Of a stretch of DNA of 64,000 bases, positions 1 to 9,177 are shown piece by piece. The position numbers and the translations under genes are program-made. Location of the stretch: NCBI GenBank assembly GCA_030345135.1, contig CP128386.1, forward strand, positions 3,125,677-3,189,676, in the 5' to 3' direction. The first letter of the stretch is position 1, and every line of letters starts with the position of its first letter. Source of the stretch: Chitinophagaceae bacterium DXS. GTDB lineage: Bacteria; Bacteroidota; Bacteroidia; Chitinophagales; Chitinophagaceae. The notes under the pieces are model-generated. The model was not told the origin of the DNA. It saw only the letters and a program-made list of their open reading frames with translations, and ran no database searches.

Positions 1-944
1 CATCAAGGCAGGAGATCGATATCCTTTTTCGATGGTATGATAAAGCAGATCAGGAAGAAGAGACCCGTGCAACAGAGAATGATCCTTTATCGCAGGATTT
101 AAAGGAACGAATGAGCGGAAAGATCCACGCGGCGATTGATCATCCACCACAACAATCCGTAGCAATTAAAGGTAACCGAAGTAGAAAATACTTAATGGCT
201 GCTGCATTGTTAGGAGCCGTTGTTGCGGGCACATGGTTTTGGTTTCATGAGCATAACGGCAAGGCGGGATCCGTTAATAAGTTATGTAAATATAGTGTGC
301 CAAAAAAACAGCGGAGCAGGATAATATTGCCGGATAGCTCGGTAGTGTGGCTTAATTCAGATAGTTATATTCAATATAACGAGAATGAAAAAAGCAATAC
401 ACGTGAAGTAGTTTTAAAAGGAGAAGCTTTTTTTGACGTAAGGCACAATCCTTCAAAACCCTTTGCTGTTATTGCAAACGGAACTGTGACAAAAGTTTTG
501 GGAACAGCCTTTAACATTAAGGCGTACGATGATAACAAAAACGTACAAGTGACAGTAACCAGGGGGAAAGTGCAGGTGCAGAAGCAGGGCAAAACGCTGG
601 CTGTTCTTACGCCAAATGAACAAATAACGGTGCAGACAGAAACAGGCGTTGCCACACTACAATTGGTAAAGACAGATGCATTTACATCCTGGGCAAAAGG
701 CGCCATTGAATTCAATAACGACACATTTGAAGAGATTGCGTCTATTTTAAACAGGCGCTTTAATGTGCCTATTGTTTTTGCATCGGAGAAACTAAAGGCC
801 TGCCGGTTTATAGCCGGTTTTGACGAAGGTGTGCCGGTCGAAAAAATAATTACGTTGTTGTGCAAAACGAATAGTAACACATACTGGAGCTATAGTGAAG
901 ACGGAAAAACGATTATTATAGGAGAAGTCAACATTCAAAAGTAA
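1..944 (+). CDS. FecR-family anti-sigma factor (5'-truncated by the window edge)
   Basis: Inner-membrane anti-sigma/sensor protein that normally holds an ECF sigma factor until a SusC-type receptor signals. The frame is open from base 3 at the left edge, so the start lies outside; the ATG at 111 is internal because acidic cytoplasmic sequence precedes it in frame. A single membrane segment (KYLMAAALLGAVVAGTW, about bases 186-236) is followed by the FecR domain (RIILPDSSVVWLNS, LKGEAFFDV, VLGTAFNIKAY, VTRGKVQV) and a DUF4974 C-terminal domain (FEEIASILNRRFNVPI). The SusC at 1232 carries the STN domain that partners with FecR, so this is the regulator of that pair. The cognate sigma gene is presumably just upstream of the window. 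Confidence 0.93.
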   Translation, partial: SRQEIDILFRWYDKADQEEETRATENDPLSQDLKERMSGKIHAAIDHPPQQSVAIKGNRSRKYLMAAALLGAVVAGTWFWFHEHNGKAGSVNKLCKYSVPKKQRSRIILPDSSVVWLNSDSYIQYNENEKSNTREVVLKGEAFFDVRHNPSKPFAVIANGTVTKVLGTAFNIKAYDDNKNVQVTVTRGKVQVQKQGKTLAVLTPNEQITVQTETGVATLQLVKTDAFTSWAKGAIEFNNDTFEEIASILNRRFNVPIVFASEKLKACRFIAGFDEGVPVEKIITLLCKTNSNTYWSYSEDGKTIIIGEVNIQK

Positions 945-1017
945 AAATTAAAAAAGCTGTTGATTCTCCAAATTACCAATTAACAGATAACCTCATAGTA
1001 AGGCAACTCATTTTTTG

Positions 1018-1050
1018 ACTTTTGAATTTTGAATTTTGACGTTTGAATTA
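1018..1050. repeat. Degenerate heptamer array, GAATTTT type
   Basis: About five units of seven bases (gactttt, gaatttt, gaatttt, gacgttt, gaatta) in the gap between FecR and SusC. The A-rich bases directly after the FecR stop (aaaaatt, aaaaaag) have the same spacing. It belongs to the intergenic array class described in the findings. Confidence 0.6.
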
Positions 1051-1107
1051 ATGTAATCAAACAATTGCTTATGCCATACACAGAACCGCCATTTAATAAC
1101 AGCACAT

Positions 1108-1137
1108 AAAAAATCCTTCCCCCGGAAGGGGAAGGAT
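1108..1137 (-). terminator. Terminator-like hairpin antisense to the first SusC leader
   Basis: A 10-bp perfect stem (ATCCTTCCCC with GGGGAAGGAT, loop 1123-1127) is preceded on the + strand by six A residues. On the minus strand it is therefore a GC-containing hairpin followed by six T, the form of an intrinsic terminator. No gene on the minus strand ends here, so it may end an antisense RNA covering the SusC leader. It could also simply be a structural element of the promoter region. Confidence 0.45.
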
Positions 1138-1144
1138 ATGTTTG
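1137..1144 (+). promoter_or_regulatory. -7 box for the first SusC gene
   Basis: TATGTTTG matches the Bacteroidetes -7 consensus TAnnTTTG exactly. No -33 TTTG is seen at the usual distance, as is common for ECF-dependent or regulated promoters. A start near 1151 gives a leader of about 80 bases to the ATG at 1232 and rules out the upstream in-frame ATG at 1142 as the translation start. Confidence 0.4.
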
Positions 1145-1231
1145 TTCCCACTGCATGATGAGTCGCCAAACCTGCAAGCAGAAAGGGAACTGCTTTGTAC
1201 ATTATTACCTAATACAAAACTTATTAAAGGT

Positions 1232-4200
1232 ATGAAATACTCCTGTAGTTTTCATGGCACGGGCATGCCCTCTATGCCCCATTTTAATCAACTTTTTAAT
1301 CTCCTCTGCAAAACAATGCGCATTGTAACGTTAACTGTAACAATATTATGCACCACTGCATTTATGTTATTGGCACGGGATACCAATGCCCAGAAACTGA
1401 ATGAAGTGAGGCTTTCGCTCAAAGTAAAAGGCGAAAGACTGGATAAGATTTTGAAGAAAATAGAAAGCGAGACCACGTTTAGATTCGTTGTAGATGCAGC
1501 CGTTGCACAGAGTGTGCAAAACATTACAGTATCCGCCAACGAGGCCACATTAACAGATGTACTGGATAATATTCTTACACCCAATCACCTTTCGTATGAA
1601 CAGGATGGTAATAACATCATCATCAAAAAAGACCCGCAACACATATCAGGCAACAAGTCCTACGACCTTACTCAATTTAATGGCTTTTTAAAGTTCAAAG
1701 AAGTTGTAAAGGGTACTGTTGTAGATGAAAAAAATGTTCCGCTGGCCAATGTCACCGTACAGGAAAAAGGCACCAGCAACGGTACCGTAACTAAAGAAGA
1801 TGGATCGTTCAGCATTTCGGTAGAAGATGCCAACGCCATACTCTCTTTTAGTTTTGTCGGCTACCAAACACGGGAAATAAAAGTGCAGCGCAACAAGCCG
1901 GTACAGGCAACGCTGATCTCAGAAACTTCACGCCTGAATGATGTGATTGTGGTAGGTTATGCTACACAAAAGAAAACTTCATCTACAGCAGCTGTTTCTT
2001 CTGTAAAAGGTGATGAGATCGCCAAATCCCCCGTCGCAAATATTTCCAATTCACTTGCAGGAAATGTAGCTGGTATAAGTATGCGTCCCAACGGATCACA
2101 ACCTGGCTATGATAATCCTGACATTCACATTCGTGGTATTGCAACAACCGGAAATAACGGTCCGCTGATTGTTGTTGATGGCGTTATCCGCAATAATATA
2201 AATGAAATTGCGCCTTCATCCATCGCGTCTGTTACTGTATTAAAAGACGCGGCAGCGGTGGCGCCCTATGGTCTTGGCGGTGCGAATGGAGTAATACTTA
2301 TCACAACCAAACGCGGACAAACCGGCGCTCCCTCCCTTTCATTAAATGCCTACTACGGCCAGCAGACGCCTACCTACTACCCTTCCATGCTAAATGCGCA
2401 AGACTACATGAAGCTGCGCAATGAAGCATATTTGAATGAAAATCCCGGCAGTACAAATATTCCGTTTTCAGAAGATCTGATCCGTGACTATGCCAGTTTA
2501 AATGCTAAGGATCCTGACAAATACCCTGTCAGCAATACCAAAGACATTATGCGTATGCATGCGCCCGTTCAACAATATTCAGTGCAGTTGAGCGGTGGTA
2601 GCAAAGGCGTGAAATATTTTGCAGGTATGGGTTACCTGCAGCAGGACGGCATGTTTGATCCTGTAAGTTATAAGCGCTATGATTATACATTGAATGTAGA
2701 TGTAGAAGCCACTAAAACAACCACCGTGTCGCTATCAGTCATCGGTGCACTTCAAAATACGCACAGTGTTGATGCTGCAGTAAGCACAGGCCAGCTTTTC
2801 AGAAGCTCTTATAAATTAATTCCTATCACCAATTTGTATTATAGCAATGGCCTTTGGGGAGAGTTTGCGGGTAATACGCCTGTCGGTATCTTAAAAGCCG
2901 GCTATTATCAAAAGAATGGCAACACTTTACTGACCACCATTGCCGTAGAACAAAAATTGCCTTTCATTCGCGGACTTAGTCTTAAGGGAACTTTTAGTTA
3001 CGATCCCAATCAATACACGGAAAAGAAATGGCACACTCCTTTCTATTTCTACTCACAGGATCTCACCACTAATCCTTATACATACACCAAACAGATCTCC
3101 ACATCTGAAGGCGGTGCGGCAACATACACATGGCTGGAACAGGTGTATTCGCAAAACCAGATCTTCACTTACCAGGCTTACCTGAACTATCATAATTCAT
3201 GGGGCAAACATGATGTAACAGGCTTGTTGGTTGCTGAAGCAAGGAACAATGATATGTCTGGCTTTTCTGCACGCAGAAACAATTTCGCGGTAAATATTGA
3301 CGAGTTGAATATGGGTAGCTCGAACAAGAACGACTTTGATAATTCAGGTACATCCTCAACAGGAAGCCAGGTTGGTTACGTGTACAGGGTTGGATACAGT
3401 TACGATAACAAATATCTTTTTGAAGCATCCGGAAGATATGACGGCCACTACTATTTTGCTCCGGATAAAAGATGGGGTTATTTCCCGGCTTTTTCTGCGG
3501 GCTGGGTACTGTCGAAGGAAAACTTCATGAGCCAGAATTCATCATTCATTAACTATTTGAAGTTACGTGGTTCGTGGGGTAAATCAGGAAATCTTGCTGG
3601 TACTGCATTCCAGTATTTAAACGGATATGACTTATATGGCAATGCTTATGCGTTTGGTGATGGAAACATGGTGCAGGGAGCCATTATGAGAACAGAAGCC
3701 AATCCAAATATCACCTGGGAAATATCCACTAAAACAGATCTGGGTTTTGAAGCTACTATGTTTAAAAACCTTTTGCGGTTAGAAGTCGATTATTTTCATG
3801 AGAAAAGAACCGGCATGCTGTTGCCTCCTGCCGTTACTGTTCCGGTTGAATATGGTTTAAGTCTTTCTGACGAAAACCAGGGCGTTATGGAAAATAATGG
3901 TGTTGAAGTTACAGCAGGAACTCAGTATAGATTTAGTAATGGTCTGCAGCTGGGCCTGACCGGCAACTTTAGTTACGCTAAGAATAAAATGCTCCAGATC
4001 TTTGAAACATCCGCAACAAAAGACAACCCCAACCGCAGCAGAACAGGCAGGCCATTTGGTACGCAGTTCGGTTATAAATCAATGGGATTATTCAAAACCA
4101 GTGATGATAAAAATAACGATGGCATCATTGACGCTGCTGACGGATATAATGTAACACAGTTTGGCATTCTTCACCCTGGCGATATTCGTTATGCAGACCT

Positions 4201-4753
4201 GAGTGGCCCTGATGGTAAGCCGGACGGCAAGATTGATTCTTATGACGAAACCGTATCAGGCAATCCTGTTTATCCGTTCATAACATATGGATTTACACCA
4301 ACTGCTTCATGGAAAGGTTTTGATCTTAGCCTGTTCTTCCAGGGAGCTGCGTTGGAAAGCATTGATATCAAAGGATTTCAGACTATTCCATTCAACAACA
4401 ACAACAGTAATTCAGCATACGAATATTACAATCACCGCTGGACACCGACCACACAGGATGCAAGATATCCGAGAGCAAACCAGGCCCCGTACGCCAACAA
4501 TACACAGGCATCAGATTTCTGGATAATGAAAACAGGTTACCTCAGGTTAAAAACTGCAGTTTTGGGTTACACCATTCCTTCAAGAATAACACAGTCATGG
4601 AAAATGCAGCAGGTGCGTTTTTATGTATCAGGCCAAAATGTATTTACCATCAGCAAGCTGAAATACATGGATCCTGAAGTTGGTTATTCCAACCTGGAAA
4701 CAGCATACCCAACACAGAAAGTGTTCATTTTCGGACTTAACGTAACCTTTTAG
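1232..4753 (+). CDS. SusC/RagA-family TonB-dependent transporter with STN domain
   Basis: Outer-membrane beta-barrel that imports oligomers captured by its SusD lipoprotein. From the ATG at 1232 it has 1173 residues: a long N-terminal extension ending in a hydrophobic signal (about 30-52), an STN signalling domain (about 55-130), a CarboxypepD_reg-like domain (about 158-215, ending VGYQTREIKV), then the plug beginning near NDVIVVGYATQ and the barrel, finishing with the aromatic outer-membrane signature (FGLNVTF). The STN domain indicates signalling through the upstream FecR. The ATG at 1142 is rejected because a promoter box overlaps it. SusD follows after 22 bases, so they form one operon. 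The substrate is unknown because no hydrolase is adjacent. Confidence 0.95.
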   Translation: MKYSCSFHGTGMPSMPHFNQLFNLLCKTMRIVTLTVTILCTTAFMLLARDTNAQKLNEVRLSLKVKGERLDKILKKIESETTFRFVVDAAVAQSVQNITVSANEATLTDVLDNILTPNHLSYEQDGNNIIIKKDPQHISGNKSYDLTQFNGFLKFKEVVKGTVVDEKNVPLANVTVQEKGTSNGTVTKEDGSFSISVEDANAILSFSFVGYQTREIKVQRNKPVQATLISETSRLNDVIVVGYATQKKTSSTAAVSSVKGDEIAKSPVANISNSLAGNVAGISMRPNGSQPGYDNPDIHIRGIATTGNNGPLIVVDGVIRNNINEIAPSSIASVTVLKDAAAVAPYGLGGANGVILITTKRGQTGAPSLSLNAYYGQQTPTYYPSMLNAQDYMKLRNEAYLNENPGSTNIPFSEDLIRDYASLNAKDPDKYPVSNTKDIMRMHAPVQQYSVQLSGGSKGVKYFAGMGYLQQDGMFDPVSYKRYDYTLNVDVEATKTTTVSLSVIGALQNTHSVDAAVSTGQLFRSSYKLIPITNLYYSNGLWGEFAGNTPVGILKAGYYQKNGNTLLTTIAVEQKLPFIRGLSLKGTFSYDPNQYTEKKWHTPFYFYSQDLTTNPYTYTKQISTSEGGAATYTWLEQVYSQNQIFTYQAYLNYHNSWGKHDVTGLLVAEARNNDMSGFSARRNNFAVNIDELNMGSSNKNDFDNSGTSSTGSQVGYVYRVGYSYDNKYLFEASGRYDGHYYFAPDKRWGYFPAFSAGWVLSKENFMSQNSSFINYLKLRGSWGKSGNLAGTAFQYLNGYDLYGNAYAFGDGNMVQGAIMRTEANPNITWEISTKTDLGFEATMFKNLLRLEVDYFHEKRTGMLLPPAVTVPVEYGLSLSDENQGVMENNGVEVTAGTQYRFSNGLQLGLTGNFSYAKNKMLQIFETSATKDNPNRSRTGRPFGTQFGYKSMGLFKTSDDKNNDGIIDAADGYNVTQFGILHPGDIRYADLSGPDGKPDGKIDSYDETVSGNPVYPFITYGFTPTASWKGFDLSLFFQGAALESIDIKGFQTIPFNNNNSNSAYEYYNHRWTPTTQDARYPRANQAPYANNTQASDFWIMKTGYLRLKTAVLGYTIPSRITQSWKMQQVRFYVSGQNVFTISKLKYMDPEVGYSNLETAYPTQKVFIFGLNVTF

Positions 4754-4775
4754 TTTTTACATTAAACATCAAACC

Positions 4776-6569
4776 ATGATCAACATACAAAAATATTCCT
4801 GTGGTCTTTTGCTTGCGGCATTCTTACTAAGTTTAGCGGCCTGTAAAAAAGACTTCCTGGATAACACCAATAAAGGAAAGCTCACAGATGAAACGCAATG
4901 GAGCACCGAAAGCAATGCGGATATTTTCCTGAATGATATTTACGGCAGCCTGCCCAACTACTGGAACCAGCCGGAAAATCTCGACAATTTTACAGATGAC
5001 AACGACGCCGGTTTCTATTATACATCTTACAACTGGAAACAAGGTATCGTACAACCTTCGTCCAGCGATTACACCGTATGGGGAGGAATAACCGGTTCAG
5101 GAGATTTGGTTAACTGGCCAACTACTTATACCAACATTCGCAAATGCAACACCTTCCTCCAAAATGTAAAAGCCAATGCAGCCAATTTCTCGGCGGCATG
5201 GGTTCAAAAAAGAGTTGATGAAGCCAGGTTTCTTCGTGCATTCTATTACAGCGAATTGTTTAAACATCTCGGAGGACTTCCGATCATTACAGATGTCCCT
5301 GATAGAAGAACAATGGACAGTTCTGAAATTTATCATTCAAGAAACACTTTTGAAGAAACGTTCAATTTTATTACCAATGAATTTGATACGATCGCAAAAA
5401 ACGGCTATCTCGCAGTTAAGTACAATCACGGTGACGCAAATGCAGGCAGGCCAACAATTGCTGCAGCATTGGCAATAAAAGGATGGCTTGAGTTATACGC
5501 CGCAAGTCCGGCATATAACGCAGCAACACCAGCTGCAGGAAATGATCCTTATAAGATAGCAGGCTTCAACAATTTCAAAGCCGAAAGATGGAGTAAGGCT
5601 GCTGCTACATTTAAAGAACTGATAGATAAGTACGGAAATGGTAAACCATACGATCTGTTTACTGATCCGTCTGCTATTTGGTATGAAGCGAATGAATATC
5701 ATTCTGAAGTACTATGGGACAGACAGGTGGTTGCCAATATTATGGGTTCTTCTTTTGAACAATATGGCGGCCCTGTGTGGATACTCGGTGCATACTACAC
5801 GTGGGGTAACTATTGCCCAACACAGGAGCTTGTTGACCAGTTTGCCATGGCTAATGGCAAGCGTATTACAGATCCCTCTTCCGGCTACGATCCGCAACAC
5901 CCATATGTAAACAGGGAACCGAGATTTTACGACTGGATAGTGTATGACGGAGCCCCTTACAAGATGGATTGGATGGATAGGCAGGACACCATCTACACGC
6001 GCATTGACAAAGTGCGCCCCTCAAAAAACCAGATTGATTTTGGTACCGATGATGTGGGAAACACCGGTTATTATTTCAAGAAGAAACTGAATCCGCTTGT
6101 GAGACCAGGCGGAGGTGCCGTTAGCGGAGCCAATTTTATTTATTATCGTTATGCTGAAGTATTGCTTGGCTATGCTGAAGCACAAAACGAAGCTGTGGGT
6201 CCTGATGCATCGGTGTATAATGCTGTTAATCTGATAAGAAAGCGCGGCGGCGTACCAGATTTACCAATGGGTTTGAATCAGACGCAAATGCGTGAAGCCA
6301 TTCATCATGAAAGAAGAGTTGAATTATGTTTTGAACAGAAGCGCTTTTATGACCTGATCCGTTGGAAAGAAATGGACAATGCGATGAACGTTGATAAGCA
6401 TGGCATGAAAATTACCAACACTTCTCCGGATAACAATAGTGGTGTATGGAAATACGAACCCGTGCCGTTGAATCACCCGCATGTGTTTACGCAGAAAATG
6501 TATTTAAATCCAATACCTCAGGCTGTTATTGATCAGAATTCCAGGATTGTTCAAAATCCGGGATACTAA
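4776..6569 (+). CDS. SusD/RagB-family nutrient-binding outer-membrane lipoprotein
   Basis: Cell-surface substrate-binding lid of the SusC channel just upstream. It has 597 residues. The N-terminus is a lipoprotein signal with lipobox LAAC followed by KKDF, the usual SusD start. Typical family segments follow: FLRAFYYSELFKHLGGLPI, then late motifs RYAEVLLGYAEAQNE and RRVELCFEQKRFYDLIRWKE, which match the C-terminal SusD/RagB domain. It ends with the family-typical NPGY. It is co-transcribed with SusC and followed by a strong terminator-like hairpin at 6596. Nothing in the gene indicates the substrate. Confidence 0.95.
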   Translation: MINIQKYSCGLLLAAFLLSLAACKKDFLDNTNKGKLTDETQWSTESNADIFLNDIYGSLPNYWNQPENLDNFTDDNDAGFYYTSYNWKQGIVQPSSSDYTVWGGITGSGDLVNWPTTYTNIRKCNTFLQNVKANAANFSAAWVQKRVDEARFLRAFYYSELFKHLGGLPIITDVPDRRTMDSSEIYHSRNTFEETFNFITNEFDTIAKNGYLAVKYNHGDANAGRPTIAAALAIKGWLELYAASPAYNAATPAAGNDPYKIAGFNNFKAERWSKAAATFKELIDKYGNGKPYDLFTDPSAIWYEANEYHSEVLWDRQVVANIMGSSFEQYGGPVWILGAYYTWGNYCPTQELVDQFAMANGKRITDPSSGYDPQHPYVNREPRFYDWIVYDGAPYKMDWMDRQDTIYTRIDKVRPSKNQIDFGTDDVGNTGYYFKKKLNPLVRPGGGAVSGANFIYYRYAEVLLGYAEAQNEAVGPDASVYNAVNLIRKRGGVPDLPMGLNQTQMREAIHHERRVELCFEQKRFYDLIRWKEMDNAMNVDKHGMKITNTSPDNNSGVWKYEPVPLNHPHVFTQKMYLNPIPQAVIDQNSRIVQNPGY

Positions 6570-6595
6570 CCGCCTCAGTGAAACAAATAAATGTA

Positions 6596-6629
6596 AAAGC
6601 CGCATCTTTCCGGATGCGGCTTTCTATTT
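6596..6629 (+). terminator. Intrinsic terminator after the first SusCD operon
   Basis: An 11-bp perfect stem (AAAGCCGCATC at 6596-6606 with GATGCGGCTTT at 6613-6623) is followed by a T-rich tail (ctatttt). It closes the SusC-SusD operon. Confidence 0.85.
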
Positions 6630-6712
6630 TAAAAAGGATCGCGTTTTTCCTGAATCAGTAAAAAGTACCACAAACGAGCTAAAAACTGATACTACATTTC
6701 GCAAGGCCTTTT

Positions 6713-6720
6713 TACCTTTG
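6713..6720 (+). promoter_or_regulatory. -7 box for the AraC-family regulator
   Basis: TACCTTTG is an exact TAnnTTTG match. It ends at the GTG of 6720, so that GTG cannot be the translation start. A transcript starting near 6727 would leave only a very short leader before the ATG at 6738. No good -33 element is visible. Confidence 0.45.
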
Positions 6721-6737
6721 TGAAGCTAATTACAGAG

Positions 6738-7634
6738 ATGAAAAACGCCATCCCGGTATATGATATTTGCAGATTGTCTGATGCGCCTTCGGGTCAGAAA
6801 AACCAGGAATTCCATGTTGAAAGATTTGGTAGTTATGTGAGCCGCCATCCAAAAAGCCTGCATCTCTCCCACGGACATTCATTTTACCATATGGTTTTGT
6901 TTACTAAAGGAAGTGGTAAACATACAATCGACTTCACACAGTTCACCGTCAAGCCGGGTCAGTTATACTGCATGATTCCGGGGCAGGTGCATAGCTGGAA
7001 TTTTAGCGGAGATGTAGATGGTTATATCATCAATTTTTCCGACAACTTTTTCAGGTCATTACTATTGCGTCCCGATTACCTGGAACAATTTATCTTTTTT
7101 AGCGGCGTCAGCAATGATGGTGTTATTCAGCTAAAAAATTCCGTTTTGGAAAGAGTTGTTTCGCTTTTTGAAGAGTTGCTTTCTCAAAGTGAGCTTGTTA
7201 AGACCAATGGCAATACGGATATCTTAAGAGTAATTCTCTTGCATACATTCTTGCTGATAGATGAAACCACAGCGAAAGTGCATAGCAGTGCCGTTGCAGG
7301 TTCCAGGCAAATGCTGATGAAGAATTTCAGAAGATTGATAGAACAACATTATAAAACGATACGTCTGCCAAAAGAATATGCAGACCTGCTGTACATTACG
7401 CCCAACCATCTGAATGCATTGTGCCAGGAAATGGTTAATACTACAGCCGGAGAGTTAATCCGGGAGCGGGTTTTACTCGAAGCAAAGCGCCTGCTAATTA
7501 ATGCAGATCTGAATATCTCAGAAATTGCTTACACGCTGAATTTTAAAGACAACTCTTATTTTTCGAGATTCTTTCGAAAGTATGAAAAAATCTCGCCGGA
7601 GGATTTCAGGGCAAGATTCGTAACAACAAAGTAG
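6738..7634 (+). CDS. AraC-family transcriptional regulator
   Basis: One-component regulator with an N-terminal cupin-type sensing domain and a C-terminal double helix-turn-helix. From ATG 6738 it has 298 residues. The cupin region contains HGHSFYHMVLFTKGSGKHTI and a metal-site-like stretch PGQLYCMIPGQVHSW. The DNA-binding half includes LYITPNHLNALCQE and ISEIAYTLNFKDNSYFSRFF, the classical AraC signature. A GTG at 6720 is in frame, but a -7 box overlaps it, so the ATG is preferred. It lies behind the SusCD terminator with its own promoter. Its targets could be the SusCD operon or the downstream DUF983 gene, which starts 35 bases later; neither is shown by the sequence. Confidence 0.92.
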   Translation: MKNAIPVYDICRLSDAPSGQKNQEFHVERFGSYVSRHPKSLHLSHGHSFYHMVLFTKGSGKHTIDFTQFTVKPGQLYCMIPGQVHSWNFSGDVDGYIINFSDNFFRSLLLRPDYLEQFIFFSGVSNDGVIQLKNSVLERVVSLFEELLSQSELVKTNGNTDILRVILLHTFLLIDETTAKVHSSAVAGSRQMLMKNFRRLIEQHYKTIRLPKEYADLLYITPNHLNALCQEMVNTTAGELIRERVLLEAKRLLINADLNISEIAYTLNFKDNSYFSRFFRKYEKISPEDFRARFVTTK

Positions 7635-7669
7635 AAGAAGTACAATATAACAACATTAAATAGTTTAGT

Positions 7670-8128
7670 ATGGCAAACCATAAAGAACATGTTCACACAT
7701 CTCCGTTGCAATTATTTAAGTGTAAATGTCCACGTTGCCGGCAGGGCAATATGTTCCAGGAGAAAAACCCTTATAAGCTGCGCAGTTTTATGAAGATGAA
7801 TGATCAGTGCCCGGTATGCGGACAATACTTTGATCTGGAAGTAGGGTTTTATTACGGTTCCAGCTATGTAAGCTATGCTTTGACGGTAGCATTCAGTGGT
7901 TTTACATTTGCCGCATGGTGGTTCACAATAGGATTTTCACTTACCGATTCACGCATATTCTACTGGATGGCTGTTAATGCAGTTTTATTGATCCTGCTTC
8001 AACCAGTTTTTATGCGTGTAGCCAGAACACTCTGGCTGGCCTTTTTCATTCGATATGATAAGAACTGGTCCGATCATGCAATTAACAAACCCGAGCGGCA
8101 GAATGAAGCATGGAAGAATGCTTGGTAA
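7670..8128 (+). CDS. DUF983 family membrane protein
   Basis: Small Bacteroidetes membrane protein of unknown function, 152 residues. Near the N-terminus there are two zinc-ribbon-like cysteine pairs (CKCPRCRQG and CPVCGQYFD) with a characteristic GFYYGSSYVSYALTVAF segment, then two further hydrophobic helices (about 75-100 and 105-120). This layout is diagnostic for DUF983. It follows the AraC gene by 35 bases and may be co-transcribed. The last 70 or so bases of the gene are duplicated downstream at 8209, and an 8-base repeat array begins at the stop codon. Confidence 0.88.
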   Translation: MANHKEHVHTSPLQLFKCKCPRCRQGNMFQEKNPYKLRSFMKMNDQCPVCGQYFDLEVGFYYGSSYVSYALTVAFSGFTFAAWWFTIGFSLTDSRIFYWMAVNAVLLILLQPVFMRVARTLWLAFFIRYDKNWSDHAINKPERQNEAWKNAW

Positions 8129-8323
8129 ATGTGCGAATTAGTAAATGTGCAAATATGCAAATGTGATGCGGCTACTATTCGGACATTTACCCATTTGCAA
8201 ACTTGCAAATAAGAACTGGTCCGATCATGCAATTAACAAACCCGAGCGGCAGAATGAAGCATGGAAGAATGCGTGGTAAATGTGCAAATGTGCGAATGTG
8301 CAAATGGGTAGATGTGCGAATGA
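8126..8323. repeat. 8-base repeat arrays around a duplicated DUF983 tail
   Basis: Units of the form tgtgcaaa / tgtgcgaa in an 8-base period start at the DUF983 stop codon (TAA followed by atgtgcgaa). They run to about 8166, appear inverted at 8181-8210, and continue after the duplicated gene tail from 8277 to 8323. The family also occurs inverted at 8482-8577 and, as fragments, near 19420, 19697 and 44000. Confidence 0.8.
8209..8284 (+). repeat. Direct duplication of the DUF983 3' end
   Basis: About 76 bases repeat 8058-8133 at a distance of 151 bases, with a single substitution (8122 versus 8273). The copy covers the last 23 codons of DUF983, its stop codon and the first repeat unit. It has no start and is a gene-end relic. 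Confidence 0.85.
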
Positions 8324-8481
8324 CTTGCATACTTTGTGCAACGTTTATTCTCCTGTATTTCTCCGTGTAATAATAACTGCCATTAAGCAGTGTCAACAAT
8401 TAGTGCACGACAGCACACATCTCCCAAAATTGAAGATGCATGCTTAAAATAAACGACAATATAAAATTGAGCCAGACAGCT

Positions 8482-8577
8482 AATTCGCACATTCGCACAT
8501 CTTCTCATTTACACATTTGCACATTCACTCATTTGCACATTCACACATTTACCCATTTGCACATTCGCACATTCACT
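8482..8577. repeat. 8-base repeat array at the VOC gene stop
   Basis: About twelve units with period 8 (cacattcg, cacattta, cccatttg and similar). Read on the minus strand, the array begins at the TGA stop of the VOC gene (TGA then atgtgcgaa), in the same orientation relative to its gene as the DUF983 array. The two arrays are thus inverted and flank about 160 bases (8324-8481) in which I see no gene. Confidence 0.8.
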
Positions 8578-8950
8578 CCGGTTCCTGGTACAGCCCCAAT
8601 ATATTTCCCGCGGGATCTTTGAACCTGGCAGTAATTTCCGGCGCATCTGCACCTACTTCCTGAACTATAGATCCATTGTTTTCTTTTATCTTACCAATTG
8701 ATTCATGAATATCATCAACCATAATGTAGATTAAAATACCGGGCCCTTCTATGGGTTTTCTGCCGGTAACCCATGCGCCGCTAACTTCACCAACCCCGTC
8801 ATCAAAAGCAGTAGCTCCATCCCCTCTTTTTCTTATGTTCCAACCGAATACGTTTTTGTAGAAATCAGCGGATTCTTCAACACTAGAAGCAGGGATCTCC
8901 AGGTAGCAAACTTTTCCGTTGCCCGTAGTTGGGCGTGTTTGATTTGCCAT
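8573..8950 (-). CDS. VOC-family (glyoxalase-fold) protein
   Basis: Vicinal-oxygen-chelate fold protein of 125 residues, usually a small metal-dependent enzyme or antibiotic-binding protein; the substrate is not predictable. One glyoxalase-like domain is present: YLEIPASSVEESADFYKNVF near the N-terminus, GILIYIMVDDIHESIGKI in the middle and ARFKDPAGNILGLYQEPE at the end. The start is placed at the ATG of 8950 (MANQTRP). An upstream in-frame ATG would add 13 residues that do not fit the family. The stop codon is fused to an 8-base repeat array. Confidence 0.88.
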   Translation of the reverse strand: MANQTRPTTGNGKVCYLEIPASSVEESADFYKNVFGWNIRKRGDGATAFDDGVGEVSGAWVTGRKPIEGPGILIYIMVDDIHESIGKIKENNGSIVQEVGADAPEITARFKDPAGNILGLYQEPE

Positions 8951-9177
8951 AGTAAACAAATTTTGTTCTGAAATAATCGGGCTGTCCAAACCAATTATGC
9001 ATTACGACAAGCCATGTCCATTAATATATGAATTATCTTCAACATTATATACCCTCAGTTTCATATTCCCGCTATTTTGATCAGTCTTGTTCCTGATGTT
9101 TGTCATTCTTTTAGGTAGTATTTGATAATAACTTAGCGCTGTTCCATCCAATATTTCTTCATCTAAAGATTTGCACC

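Noticed and set aside
371-880. Long minus-strand frame opposite the FecR gene
   Set aside because: Its translation lacks any domain pattern while the plus strand encodes a clear FecR protein; it is a codon-bias shadow.
8440-8622. Plus-strand frame with HIRTFTHLHIHTFTH-like repeats
   Set aside because: It is the translation of the 8-base array, which runs through all frames; no start context or homologous fold.
8951-8989. Promoter-like AAAATTTG with TTG upstream of the VOC gene
   Set aside because: Spacing of 22 bases and a mismatch in the -7 box make it weaker than the accepted promoters.
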